Positions 1 to 7,272 of a stretch of 64,000 nt of DNA are shown here, one piece after another. The notes beneath the pieces were generated by a model. The model was not told where the DNA came from, made no database searches, and saw nothing but the letters and a program-made list of their open reading frames with translations. Within the stretch, counting starts at the first letter, position 1, and each line of letters starts with the position of its first letter. This stretch comes from DASVEE01 sp036380735. Its GTDB lineage: Bacteria; Acidobacteriota; Thermoanaerobaculia; Gp7-AA8. Both the position numbers and the translations under genes were made by a program. The stretch lies in NCBI GenBank assembly GCA_036380735.1, contig DASVEE010000011.1, positions 179,949-243,948 on the forward strand, read 5' to 3'.

Positions 1-74
1 TCGACGACGATGAGCACGTTGATGTCGATGGCGCTGGCGGTGGTGCTGGTCTGGGACTGGCTTGCTGATTTCAT
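1..74 (-). CDS. N-terminal fragment of an unknown protein, cut by the window edge
   Basis: Only the first 24 codons are visible, starting at an ATG read leftward from 74. A good ribosome-binding site (GAGGAGA) sits about 8 bases upstream of it. The visible residues are Ser/Thr/Ala-rich and then read I-D-I-N-V-L-I-V-V-D, a hydrophobic strand. This resembles the start of AidA/PixA-type inclusion-body proteins, but the similarity is too short to name a family. The start and reading frame are well supported by the ribosome-binding site; function is unknown. Confidence 0.45.
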   Translation of the reverse strand, partial: MKSASQSQTSTTASAIDINVLIVV

Positions 75-203
75 GGCTACTCTCTCCTCACGCGTTTTTG
101 GTTTCGACCGGTGCGGTCACTCGTGCGCCGCAGCCGTGTCGTGACCCCAATGTGGCGCCGCCCCGGCGCGAAGTCGTAAGGAACCAGTAGGCAAGTGGTA
201 GTT

Positions 204-2183
204 TCAAAGCTCCTTCTTGTCCGGATAGCACCACCCCCACGTTTCACCCTGATCGAACGCTTTCATCACCGGGTGCTGGGCCGCCTCCCAGTGCTTCGTC
301 GCGTGCCGGTTCTTCGAGGAGTCGCAGCAGCGTACGCCGCCGCAGGTCATGCAGATGCGGAGGTGCACCCAGTCGTCGCCGGTGCGGAGGCAGTCGATGC
401 AGCCGGTGGCCGACGACCCGGCCTCGACCGGCACTGACGCCGCGTGCTCGCATGCCTGGCGCTGCTTCTCGGTCAGCGCAACCTTGCGCACGGAAGAATC
501 GAGCAGCAGCTCGGCCGCGGCGGCAAACGCCTCGGCTCCCGCCTGCGTCTCCGGCACGACCTTGTATCCCGCCAGCACCCTCGAGAAGAGCTGCAAGCCA
601 ATCTCGAGCTCCTCGGCCAGGACCTGATCGGCGCCATGATCGAGCAGCGGCTGGACCTCGGCGCCTTGACGCGTCCGCACGACGATCTGCAGCTTCGGGT
701 TGAGCTGGCGCGCCACGGCGGTGACGCGGCGGGCGACGTCGGGCTCGTCGTCGGGGATGACGAGCATCTTCGCCTCGAAGATGTTGCCGAGCTCCAGGAT
801 CTGCCGGCGGGCGTAGTCGCCGAGGATGACGCGTGAGCCGTCGCGCTCGGCCTCGGTGGCGCCGGTGGGGCTCAGCGTGAGAATGACATGAGGGATGCCG
901 GAGTCGCGCAGGACGCGCGTCAGCGGACGCGCGCTGGCGCCGTAGCCGGCGACGATCACGTGATCCTCCATCGCCACCGGTTTCGCGTGTACCGGCTCGT
1001 CCGGCGCCGGCGTCTCGGTGCCGATGCGCCGCTCCAGCGCCTCGCCTCCTCGGGCGAGGAACGGCGTCAGCACCATCAGGATCACGGCCGCGGCGATGAA
1101 CGTCTGTGCACCCCTTTCGGCCATGCCGGCAGGATGGAGCCCGGCTGTGCGGCCGACGCGCTCGAGGACGAACGAGAACTCGCCGATCTGTGCGAGCAAC
1201 AGGCCAGTACCGGTGGCGATGCCGATGCCGGAGCCGAGTGCGAGCGCGCTGACGCCGGTGGTGATGACCTTGAGGACGATCGTCGCGGCGACGATGCCGA
1301 CGATCAGCAGCGGATTGGCGAGGACGAAGCGGAGATCGAGCAGCAGTCCGACGGAAACGAAGAAGACCGCGCTGAACAGCATCTGCAGCGGCATGATCTC
1401 GCTGAAGGCGTGATGGCTGAAGCGGCTCTCGCTGACCACCAGCCCCGCCAGGAACGCGCCGAGGGAGAGGCTGACACCGGCGAGGCTCGTGATCCACGCC
1501 GTGCCGAGGCAGATGGCGATGACCGAGAGGAGGAAGATCTCGGGGGCGCAGGTCCGGGCGACGAATTCGAGGACCTTCGGCATGAGCCGCCGCGCGACGA
1601 TGACGATCAGCACGACGATCAGCGCAGCGAGACCGAGCTGCTTCGCCAGCGCGAGGAGCGAGACCGTGGCGCCGCTGAGCATCGGCAGGACGAGCACCAG
1701 CGCCACGATGGCGAGGTCCTGGAAGATCAGCATGCCGATCGCGATCTCCCCCTTGCGGTTGTTGGAGGAACGGTCCATCACCTTGAGGACGATGGCGGTG
1801 CTGGAGAGGGCGATGAGGCTGCCGGTGTAGACGCCGCTGCGCCAGTTGATGCCGAGGGCGAGAAGGATCAGGGTGGTGGCGGCGATGGTGAGCGTCAGTT
1901 GCAGCCCGCCGCCGACGAAGATCGCGCGGCGGATGCGTCCGAGACGCTCCAGGCTGAACTCGATGCCGAGGGTGAAGAGAAGGAGGACGACACCGATCTC
2001 CGCGACGGATTCGATGAGCACCTGATTCTTCACGGCACCGAGGGCGTGCGGCCCGAGGATGACGCCTGCCAGGAGGAAGCCGACGATCGGTTGCACGTTG
2101 AACCGATGGCAGACGTAGGCGATCAAGGCGGAGGCGACGACGAGCGCCACGACCTCATTGAGGAATGGGGGCGTCGCGGTCAT
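204..2183 (-). CDS. KefB/RosB-type cation:proton antiporter with TrkA-N domain and C-terminal UBP zinc finger
   Basis: Inner-membrane CPA2-type monovalent cation/proton antiporter. About 12 hydrophobic segments fill residues 1-385, with the family's 'GFLLAGVILGPHA' region near the N-terminus. A Rossmann TrkA-N (RCK) domain begins near residue 405 (VIVAGYGAS) and probably senses nucleotide. The last 65 residues (about 595-659) are a UBP-type zinc finger: CxxC, then CMTCGG, RCCDSS, and a series of His ending in HP. That domain binds free C-terminal Gly-Gly of ubiquitin in eukaryotes; its role here is unknown. The start at 2183 (MTATPPF) is chosen because it places the first helix where family members have it; in-frame ATGs at 2204, 2213, 2216 and 2225 and a TTG at 2237 are possible. 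No start has a clear ribosome-binding site. Divergent from the ArsI-like gene. Confidence 0.88.
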   Translation of the reverse strand: MTATPPFLNEVVALVVASALIAYVCHRFNVQPIVGFLLAGVILGPHALGAVKNQVLIESVAEIGVVLLLFTLGIEFSLERLGRIRRAIFVGGGLQLTLTIAATTLILLALGINWRSGVYTGSLIALSSTAIVLKVMDRSSNNRKGEIAIGMLIFQDLAIVALVLVLPMLSGATVSLLALAKQLGLAALIVVLIVIVARRLMPKVLEFVARTCAPEIFLLSVIAICLGTAWITSLAGVSLSLGAFLAGLVVSESRFSHHAFSEIMPLQMLFSAVFFVSVGLLLDLRFVLANPLLIVGIVAATIVLKVITTGVSALALGSGIGIATGTGLLLAQIGEFSFVLERVGRTAGLHPAGMAERGAQTFIAAAVILMVLTPFLARGGEALERRIGTETPAPDEPVHAKPVAMEDHVIVAGYGASARPLTRVLRDSGIPHVILTLSPTGATEAERDGSRVILGDYARRQILELGNIFEAKMLVIPDDEPDVARRVTAVARQLNPKLQIVVRTRQGAEVQPLLDHGADQVLAEELEIGLQLFSRVLAGYKVVPETQAGAEAFAAAAELLLDSSVRKVALTEKQRQACEHAASVPVEAGSSATGCIDCLRTGDDWVHLRICMTCGGVRCCDSSKNRHATKHWEAAQHPVMKAFDQGETWGWCYPDKKEL

Positions 2184-2230
2184 GGCGAGGGCTGCGTACG
2201 GCATGCGCGACATCATCTCATACATGTGTA

Positions 2231-2259
2231 TTGACAAATGTGAAGCGCGGACACATATT
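2231..2259 (+). promoter_or_regulatory. Candidate sigma-70 promoter for the ArsI/CadI-like gene
   Basis: A perfect TTGACA (2231-2236) is followed by a 17-base spacer and CATATT (2254-2259), four of six matches to the -10 consensus. The predicted transcript would start at about 2266, essentially at the first ATG (2267), so the message may be leaderless. A short inverted repeat TTCGT-N10-ACGAA overlaps the start codons and could be an operator; this is weak. Confidence 0.45.
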
Positions 2260-2266
2260 CGTCTGC

Positions 2267-2710
2267 ATGAATACGAACGTCATGAAGCCTCACGTCTCCC
2301 TCAATGTCCGCAACCTCGAAGCGAGCCTCTCCTTCTACGAGAAGATGCTCGGCATGAAGCCGACGAAGGTGCGGCCCGGCTACGCGAAATTCGACGTGCA
2401 GAACCCGCCGCTCAACTTCGCCATGAACGAAGTCCCCGCGCTCGAGGGGAACACGTCCCTCTCGCACCTCGGCTTACAGGTGGCCTCGACCGACGACGTC
2501 ATGGCCATCCGCCAGCAGTGGCTCGACGCCGGCCTGCTGACCCGCGATGAGATGGAAACCGAGTGCTGCTACGCCAAACAGGACAAAGCGTGGGTGCACG
2601 ACCCCGACGGCAACGAATGGGAAGTGTTCACGGTGCTGGGGGACTCGGAAGTGATGGCGTCCGCGCCGGAAGGTTGCTGCACGACGGAAGGGAAGTGTGC
2701 CACGGCGTGA
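2267..2710 (+). CDS. ArsI/CadI-family VOC metalloenzyme (heavy-metal or organoarsenical resistance)
   Basis: A 147-residue vicinal-oxygen-chelate protein. The putative Fe(II) ligands are His9, His67 and Glu119, and a vicinal Cys pair sits at 100-101 (ECCYA). This matches the layout reported for the C-As lyase ArsI, where Cys-Cys binds trivalent organoarsenicals. A Cys-rich tail follows (Cys137, Cys138, Cys144). CadI-type members share the same ECCYA and DPDGNEWEVF motifs, so substrate (methylarsenite or cadmium) cannot be decided. Using the second ATG (2282) the numbering becomes almost identical to that of characterised ArsI, so that start is a serious alternative. No arsR or other ars gene is present nearby. 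Confidence 0.85.
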   Translation: MNTNVMKPHVSLNVRNLEASLSFYEKMLGMKPTKVRPGYAKFDVQNPPLNFAMNEVPALEGNTSLSHLGLQVASTDDVMAIRQQWLDAGLLTRDEMETECCYAKQDKAWVHDPDGNEWEVFTVLGDSEVMASAPEGCCTTEGKCATA

Positions 2711-2713
2711 GGG

Positions 2714-2734
2714 CAACGATAGGACGAATGGGAC
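2714..2734 (+). repeat. Short 9-bp-word array remnant (family A), one arm only
   Basis: Two to three units of the RGGACNNAT word (ATAGGACGA, ATGGGACCT) follow the ArsI-like stop codon at once. No opposite arm was found in the 30-base gap to the convergent antiporter gene, so this looks like a decayed or nascent copy. Confidence 0.6.
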
Positions 2735-2741
2735 CTTGGAC

Positions 2742-4076
2742 CTACGGGCTTGGCGGATTCGGAGTGCCGTGGTCGTGTGATGGTTCCCGTTCCACGGTGG
2801 CTTCGCCTGCCCTGACGATGGCTATGCGGAACAGCACCGGACCGACCAGCTCATTGACCACGATGGACCCCAGCAGCACCGTTCCCAGCACGCTGCCCCA
2901 CGGCTGAAAGTCGTTCAGGACCAGGGCGGCCAGCGCGATGGCCACGCCGGCCTGCGGGAACAGGCCGAACGGCAGCCTGCGGGCGAGCTCGCGATCCATG
3001 CCCACCGACCACGCCGCCGTGCGTGCGCCGCTCCAGATGCCGAGCGCGCGTACGGCGGCGGCGGCCAGGGCGAACGGCGCCACGTGCAGAAACGCGTGCA
3101 GGTGGACCTCGGCGCCGATCACGGCGAAGAAGATGGCGAAGGTCGGCATCGCGACCGGCGCGGCGGCATGCGCGAGGCGCTCGCCGCCGACGGGCGTGAC
3201 GTTCTCCACGAAAAGCCCCGCGGCCAGCCCGACGAGCAGTGGATTGAGATGCAGCGCCGCTCCCGCTTCGGCGGCGATGAACAGTACCGCGAACGTCACG
3301 AGGCCGCTGCGCCGCCCGATGCGGGAGACGTACCCCGCCAGGATCGCGCCGGCGATCACGCCCGCCACGATCGAGCCGAAGATGTGCGGCACCAGCGTGC
3401 CGACCCCGCCTCCTCCCGCCGGGCTCGGGAAGATCGCATGCGCGACGCTGCTCGACAGCGCGTACGTCACGACGATCACGAGGTCGGCGACGATGACGAT
3501 CGACATGGCCATCTCGCTCAGCGGTCCGCTCGCCTTCGTCTCGGAAATGATGCCGATGACGACCGCGGGGGAGAACGCGGCCAGCACGTTCGCGCAGACC
3601 AGCGCGACCGCCAGCCGCTGCGCGGTCGTGAAGCCGGCGGTGATCGGCAGCACGAAGGTGATGGCGTAGAAAAGCGCGAACAGCAGCAGCACGGCGAAGA
3701 AGATGCTCAACGCGGAGGTCACGGCGATGGCGCGGAGCTTCGGCCGCAGCTTGCGCACGTTCAACTCGCAGCCGGCGAGAAACGCGATGAGTCCGACCGC
3801 GGTCCCTTTGACCAGCGCGAGGTCCTCCAGCATCAACGTCGAGACGAAGCCCATCCCCTCCGGACCGAACGCGAGGCCGCAGAGGAGGTACGCGGTGAGG
3901 TGCGGCAGGCGGAGCGCTTCGAAAATGTGCGCGCTCTGCACGGCCACGATGAGCAGCAGTCCAAACGCGAGCGCGGCGCCGGAGCCGGTGACCAGGACGT
4001 CTTTGGGGACGAACGTGCGCGTCGCGTAGGTGAGCGCGCCGACGATGAGGATGATGAGGATCGCGCGCGTCGTCAT
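2742..4076 (-). CDS. Na+/H+ exchanger-family antiporter (second gene of an overlapping pair)
   Basis: A 444-residue integral membrane protein with about 12 hydrophobic segments covering its whole length; no TrkA domain is attached. Regions such as 'LLCGLAFGPEGMGF' and 'LIAFLAGCELNVRKLRPKLRAI' follow the Na_H_Exchanger (PF00999) pattern. It probably exchanges monovalent cations for protons in the inner membrane. The ATG at 4076 overlaps the TGA of the upstream antiporter gene (ATGA), so the two should be translationally coupled. The start is chosen by this overlap and because sequence upstream in the same frame is Arg/Pro-rich out-of-frame translation. Ends 31 bases from the convergent ArsI-like gene. 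Confidence 0.85.
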   Translation of the reverse strand: MTTRAILIILIVGALTYATRTFVPKDVLVTGSGAALAFGLLLIVAVQSAHIFEALRLPHLTAYLLCGLAFGPEGMGFVSTLMLEDLALVKGTAVGLIAFLAGCELNVRKLRPKLRAIAVTSALSIFFAVLLLFALFYAITFVLPITAGFTTAQRLAVALVCANVLAAFSPAVVIGIISETKASGPLSEMAMSIVIVADLVIVVTYALSSSVAHAIFPSPAGGGGVGTLVPHIFGSIVAGVIAGAILAGYVSRIGRRSGLVTFAVLFIAAEAGAALHLNPLLVGLAAGLFVENVTPVGGERLAHAAAPVAMPTFAIFFAVIGAEVHLHAFLHVAPFALAAAAVRALGIWSGARTAAWSVGMDRELARRLPFGLFPQAGVAIALAALVLNDFQPWGSVLGTVLLGSIVVNELVGPVLFRIAIVRAGEATVEREPSHDHGTPNPPSP

Positions 4077-5272
4077 GCCGCGGCCCCCTCGCGCCGCAGG
4101 AACCACTGCACCGCGATCTCCGTGAGGATGCTGCCGATGATGACGGCGTTGATGGCCCACCGTACCGGCGCCATCGGCTCCACGACCGTCGCGGCGCTGA
4201 ACAGCACGATGATGGCGATGGTGCTCTCGGGCAGCAGCGCGATCGCGAGCGGACGCCGCTCCGCGAGCTCGGGCTGCAGCGTGACGGCGGCCCGCGCCGC
4301 GAGGAACTTGCCGTAGCCGCGCGATACCGCGAAGACGAGTGCCAGCAGCCATCCCTGCCATTCGTCCGGCCGCCAGGACGCACCAACGATGAAGAGGAAG
4401 AGAAGGTAGATCGGGCGCTCGAACTCGCGCAGCGTGCGCTCGAGCTGTTCGCCGCGCTCGAGCGGGGAGTTGATCAGCACCGCGCCGGCGATGGCGCAGA
4501 CCACCGGCACGGACAGCGCGAGGTAGCCGGCCATCCCGGCTGCCAGCGCGATGCCGCCGCAAAGCATCGCCAGCTCCTCGGTCGCTCCCTTGACGCGGCG
4601 GAGGAGGAGGTAGACGACGATGCCGAGCAGCGCGCCGAGGCCGAGCGTCATCAGGAACCAGCCGCTCCGCGGCAGGTGCCACAACGTCTGCGTCCGGTCA
4701 GGGCGGAAGATGATGGCGAGCAGGCCGAGGAGCGCGAGCGCGAGGATCTGATCCATGCGCGTGATCTCGGTGACGAGCTGCGTCGCCAGCGGTTTGCCGC
4801 GGCCGAGGAGGCGCCGGAGATTCGCCGGCGCGCTGACGGCGGCGCAGGCGCAGAGGACGAGCACGTCGCGAATGAGCCCGAGTCCCGGCAGCACACCGAG
4901 TCCTCCCAGCACGAGCGAGCAGGCGATGGCGGTGCAGAGCACCGGGATCGTCGAGGCGAGCGCGATCGCCGGCGTGAACGACGGCGGCAGACGGTCGATG
5001 CGCCGCAGGTCGAGGTTCGTGCCGATGGTGAATCCGACCCAGCCGAGGCCGAACTGGAAGGCGGGGCGCAGATCGGCCAGCAGCGGCGCCGTCAGCACAC
5101 CCATCTCCCGGAAGAGCAGCCCGAGGAGGAGGAACGGGAAGCCGGACGTCGCCAGTACCGTGAGTCCGAACCGCCGCTCCCACTGCCGCACGCGCGGATG
5201 CGCGCCGACCGCGGCGAGCAGGCCGGCAATGGCAAGGGCGAGAACGGCTCGGGCGACTTGTTCGGTGGGCAT
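4073..5272 (-). CDS. Na+/H+ exchanger-family antiporter (first gene of an overlapping pair)
   Basis: A 399-residue inner-membrane protein with about 12 hydrophobic segments, e.g. 'FQFGLGWVGFTIGTNLDLRRI', the sort of signature seen in short CPA2 antiporters. It lacks a cytoplasmic regulatory domain. Its stop overlaps the start of the next antiporter, so the two products are made in fixed order from one message and may form a hetero-oligomer; this is inference. A family B repeat hairpin (5275-5428) fills the gap upstream, between it and the YbaL-like gene, leaving almost no room for an ordinary promoter. Confidence 0.83.
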   Translation of the reverse strand: MPTEQVARAVLALAIAGLLAAVGAHPRVRQWERRFGLTVLATSGFPFLLLGLLFREMGVLTAPLLADLRPAFQFGLGWVGFTIGTNLDLRRIDRLPPSFTPAIALASTIPVLCTAIACSLVLGGLGVLPGLGLIRDVLVLCACAAVSAPANLRRLLGRGKPLATQLVTEITRMDQILALALLGLLAIIFRPDRTQTLWHLPRSGWFLMTLGLGALLGIVVYLLLRRVKGATEELAMLCGGIALAAGMAGYLALSVPVVCAIAGAVLINSPLERGEQLERTLREFERPIYLLFLFIVGASWRPDEWQGWLLALVFAVSRGYGKFLAARAAVTLQPELAERRPLAIALLPESTIAIIVLFSAATVVEPMAPVRWAINAVIIGSILTEIAVQWFLRREGAAA

Positions 5273-5274
5273 GG

Positions 5275-5428
5275 GTCAGGGGTAGGGCTCAGGGCTCAGG
5301 GCCCAGGGCTCAGCGGGTGTCGCGGTGCGGAGAGCATGGTTCATGGGTACTGAGGTCACGTCCGATTCGGCGGCTATGTCGCGGGGTGGTGGTCCGCCCT
5401 GAGCCCTGGGCCCTGAGCCCTGAGCCCC
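5275..5428. repeat. Heptamer inverted array, family B (GGGCTCA word)
   Basis: The left arm (about 5275-5313) is a run of GGGCTCA/GGGCCCA 7-mers; the right arm (about 5396-5428) is the reverse-complement run TGAGCCC/TGGGCCC. The 80-base centre has no obvious gene. The right arm overlaps the 3' end of the YbaL-like gene and encodes its last residues. Confidence 0.85.
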
Positions 5429-7104
5429 ATCTCCTCGACCACGTAGCGCGTCATCCCGATGGCCAGTTCCTGTTCGCCGTTGAAGATGGCGCCGGCTTTT
5501 TCGTGGCGGAGGAGGTCGGCTTCTTCGTCGCTGTGGGTGCGGACGACGATGCGGATCGGCGGATTGAGCATGCGCGCGACTTCGATCATCTTGCGGACGC
5601 CGCGCGTGTCCGGCGTCGCGATGACGAGCATCGCCGCGCGTGCGACGTGCGCCTGGATCAGCACCGCGGGCTCGGCTGCATCGCCTGACACGGCGGGAAT
5701 CTGCTGCGCGCGCAGTCTTTCGACGATCTCGCGGTTCTGCTCGGCGACGACGAACGGGATGCCGCGCTCCGTGAGCGCTTCGCCGATGCGGCGGCCGACG
5801 CTCCCGTAGCCGACGATGACCACCTGCCCGGTGAGCAGCCTGAGGTCGGTGGTCATCGGCAGCTCCGCGAGCGGATCGGCGCTGCGGGCGAGCTTCCGCG
5901 CGAGGTCGGAGCGTCCGCGGAACCAGCGCTGCACCGGTTCGACGGCGGCGAAGACGATCGGATTGAGGGCGATGGAGATGAGCGCGCCGGCGAGGACGAG
6001 ACTCTGCCCGTCGGGTGGCATCAGCTTGTAGGTGACGCCGAGGCCGGCGAGGATGAAGGAGAATTCGCCGATCTGCGCGAGGCTCGCGCCGACCGTGAGG
6101 GCCGTGGTGAGCGGATAGCGGAAGAGGAGGACGAGGCCGATCGCAGCCAGCGTCTTCCCGAGGATGATGATCGCGGTGACGGCCAGCGTCTCGAGCGGGA
6201 GCCGCACGATGACCATCGGATCGAACAGCATCCCGACGGAGACGAAGAAGAGCACCGAGAAGGCGTCGCGCAGCGGCAGCGACTCCTCGGCCGCCCGATG
6301 GCTCAGCGCCGACTCGCGCATCATCATGCCGGCGAAGAACGCGCCGAGGGCGAAGGAAACGCCGAACAGCTCCGCGGCGCCGTAGGCGACGCCGACTGCC
6401 GCGGCGATGACGCAGAGCGTGAAGAGCTCGCGCGAGGCGGTCTTCGCCACGACCCACAGGATGCGCGGGAAGAGGCGCCGGCCGACCACGAGCATCAGGA
6501 CGATGAACGCCGTGACCTTGGCGAACGTCACGAGCAGCGTCATGCCGATGCTGCTGCTCTGCCCGTCGCTGGCGCCGCCGAGCACGCCGGCCAGCGGCGG
6601 CAGAAGGACGAGGACCAGCACCATGACGAGGTCCTCGACGATGAGCCACCCAACGGCGATCCGCCCGTCGAACGAGTCGAGCACGCCCCGCGCCTCCAGT
6701 GCACGCAACAGGACGACCGTGCTGGCGACGGACAGCGAGAGGCCGAAGACCAGCCCCGCCCCGAACGACCACCCCCACCACATGGCGGTGGCGATGCCGA
6801 GCCCGGTGGCCACGAGGATCTGCACGACCGCACCCGGCAGGGCGATGCCGCGCACGGCCACGAGATCGTCGAGCGAGAAATGCAGCCCGACGCCAAACAT
6901 CAGCAGCATGACGCCGATCTCGGCGAGCTGCCCGGCGAGGTGCACGTCCGCGACGAAACCGCGCGTATGCGGCCCGATGATGATCCCTGCGAGCAGATAG
7001 CCGACGAGCGGCGGCATCTTCAGCTTGACGGCAATGAAGCCGAAGATCATCGCCAGGCCGAGACTGGCCGCGATCGTGGTGATCAGGGTGAAGTCATGGT
7101 GCAT
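5374..7104 (-). CDS. YbaL/KefB-type cation:proton antiporter with TrkA-N domain
   Basis: A 576-residue CPA2 antiporter. Hydrophobic segments span residues about 8-390, starting with 'LVGYLLAGIIIGPHTRGF'. A TrkA-N Rossmann domain begins near 425 (VVIVGYGSVGRRIG) and runs to about 545. YbaL/RosB relatives exchange K+ or other monovalent cations for protons, gated by bound nucleotide. The final residues (LRAQGPGLRADHHPAT) are encoded by the family B repeat arm and its centre rather than by conserved sequence, so the original C-terminus has probably been replaced. It is separated from the next two antiporters by that repeat and is probably a separate unit. Confidence 0.87.
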   Translation of the reverse strand: MHHDFTLITTIAASLGLAMIFGFIAVKLKMPPLVGYLLAGIIIGPHTRGFVADVHLAGQLAEIGVMLLMFGVGLHFSLDDLVAVRGIALPGAVVQILVATGLGIATAMWWGWSFGAGLVFGLSLSVASTVVLLRALEARGVLDSFDGRIAVGWLIVEDLVMVLVLVLLPPLAGVLGGASDGQSSSIGMTLLVTFAKVTAFIVLMLVVGRRLFPRILWVVAKTASRELFTLCVIAAAVGVAYGAAELFGVSFALGAFFAGMMMRESALSHRAAEESLPLRDAFSVLFFVSVGMLFDPMVIVRLPLETLAVTAIIILGKTLAAIGLVLLFRYPLTTALTVGASLAQIGEFSFILAGLGVTYKLMPPDGQSLVLAGALISIALNPIVFAAVEPVQRWFRGRSDLARKLARSADPLAELPMTTDLRLLTGQVVIVGYGSVGRRIGEALTERGIPFVVAEQNREIVERLRAQQIPAVSGDAAEPAVLIQAHVARAAMLVIATPDTRGVRKMIEVARMLNPPIRIVVRTHSDEEADLLRHEKAGAIFNGEQELAIGMTRYVVEEMGLRAQGPGLRADHHPAT

Positions 7105-7156
7105 GCCGCGCGCACTGTATAAAAAAGAGACCGATGGTGTCCGATCTGTTGCTGCT

Positions 7157-7207
7157 GAACACGCCTTGGGCGTGCGCGGAACGCGGGGCCATTGGTCCTA
7201 TTGGTCC
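7157..7207. repeat. Solo end of the 239-bp element with attached 9-bp words
   Basis: 7157-7179 is a diverged copy of the terminal inverted repeat of the 239-bp element (GAACACGCCTTGGGCGTGC against GAACGTGCCTTGGGTGTGC). It is followed by ATTGGTCCT/ATTGGTCC words. No opposite end is present, so this looks like a truncated copy. Confidence 0.6.
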
Positions 7208-7224
7208 GAACCGGTCCAAAAACA

Positions 7225-7250
7225 AAAACGCCGGCTTGCGCCGGCGTTTT
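7225..7250 (-). terminator. Rho-independent terminator of the minor-pilin operon
   Basis: An 11-base-pair stem (AAAACGCCGGC / GCCGGCGTTTT) with a 4-base loop. On the minus strand it runs into TTTTTGTTTTT. It lies 22 bases beyond the stop codon of the PilX-like gene and is a convincing terminator for leftward transcription. Confidence 0.9.
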
Positions 7251-7272
7251 CATGGCACCGCCGATACGGCCA

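Noticed and set aside
2742..4682. Single 646-residue protein from the second antiporter frame
   Set aside because: Residues before ATG 4076 are out-of-frame translation of the upstream antiporter gene; the ATGA overlap marks the true start.
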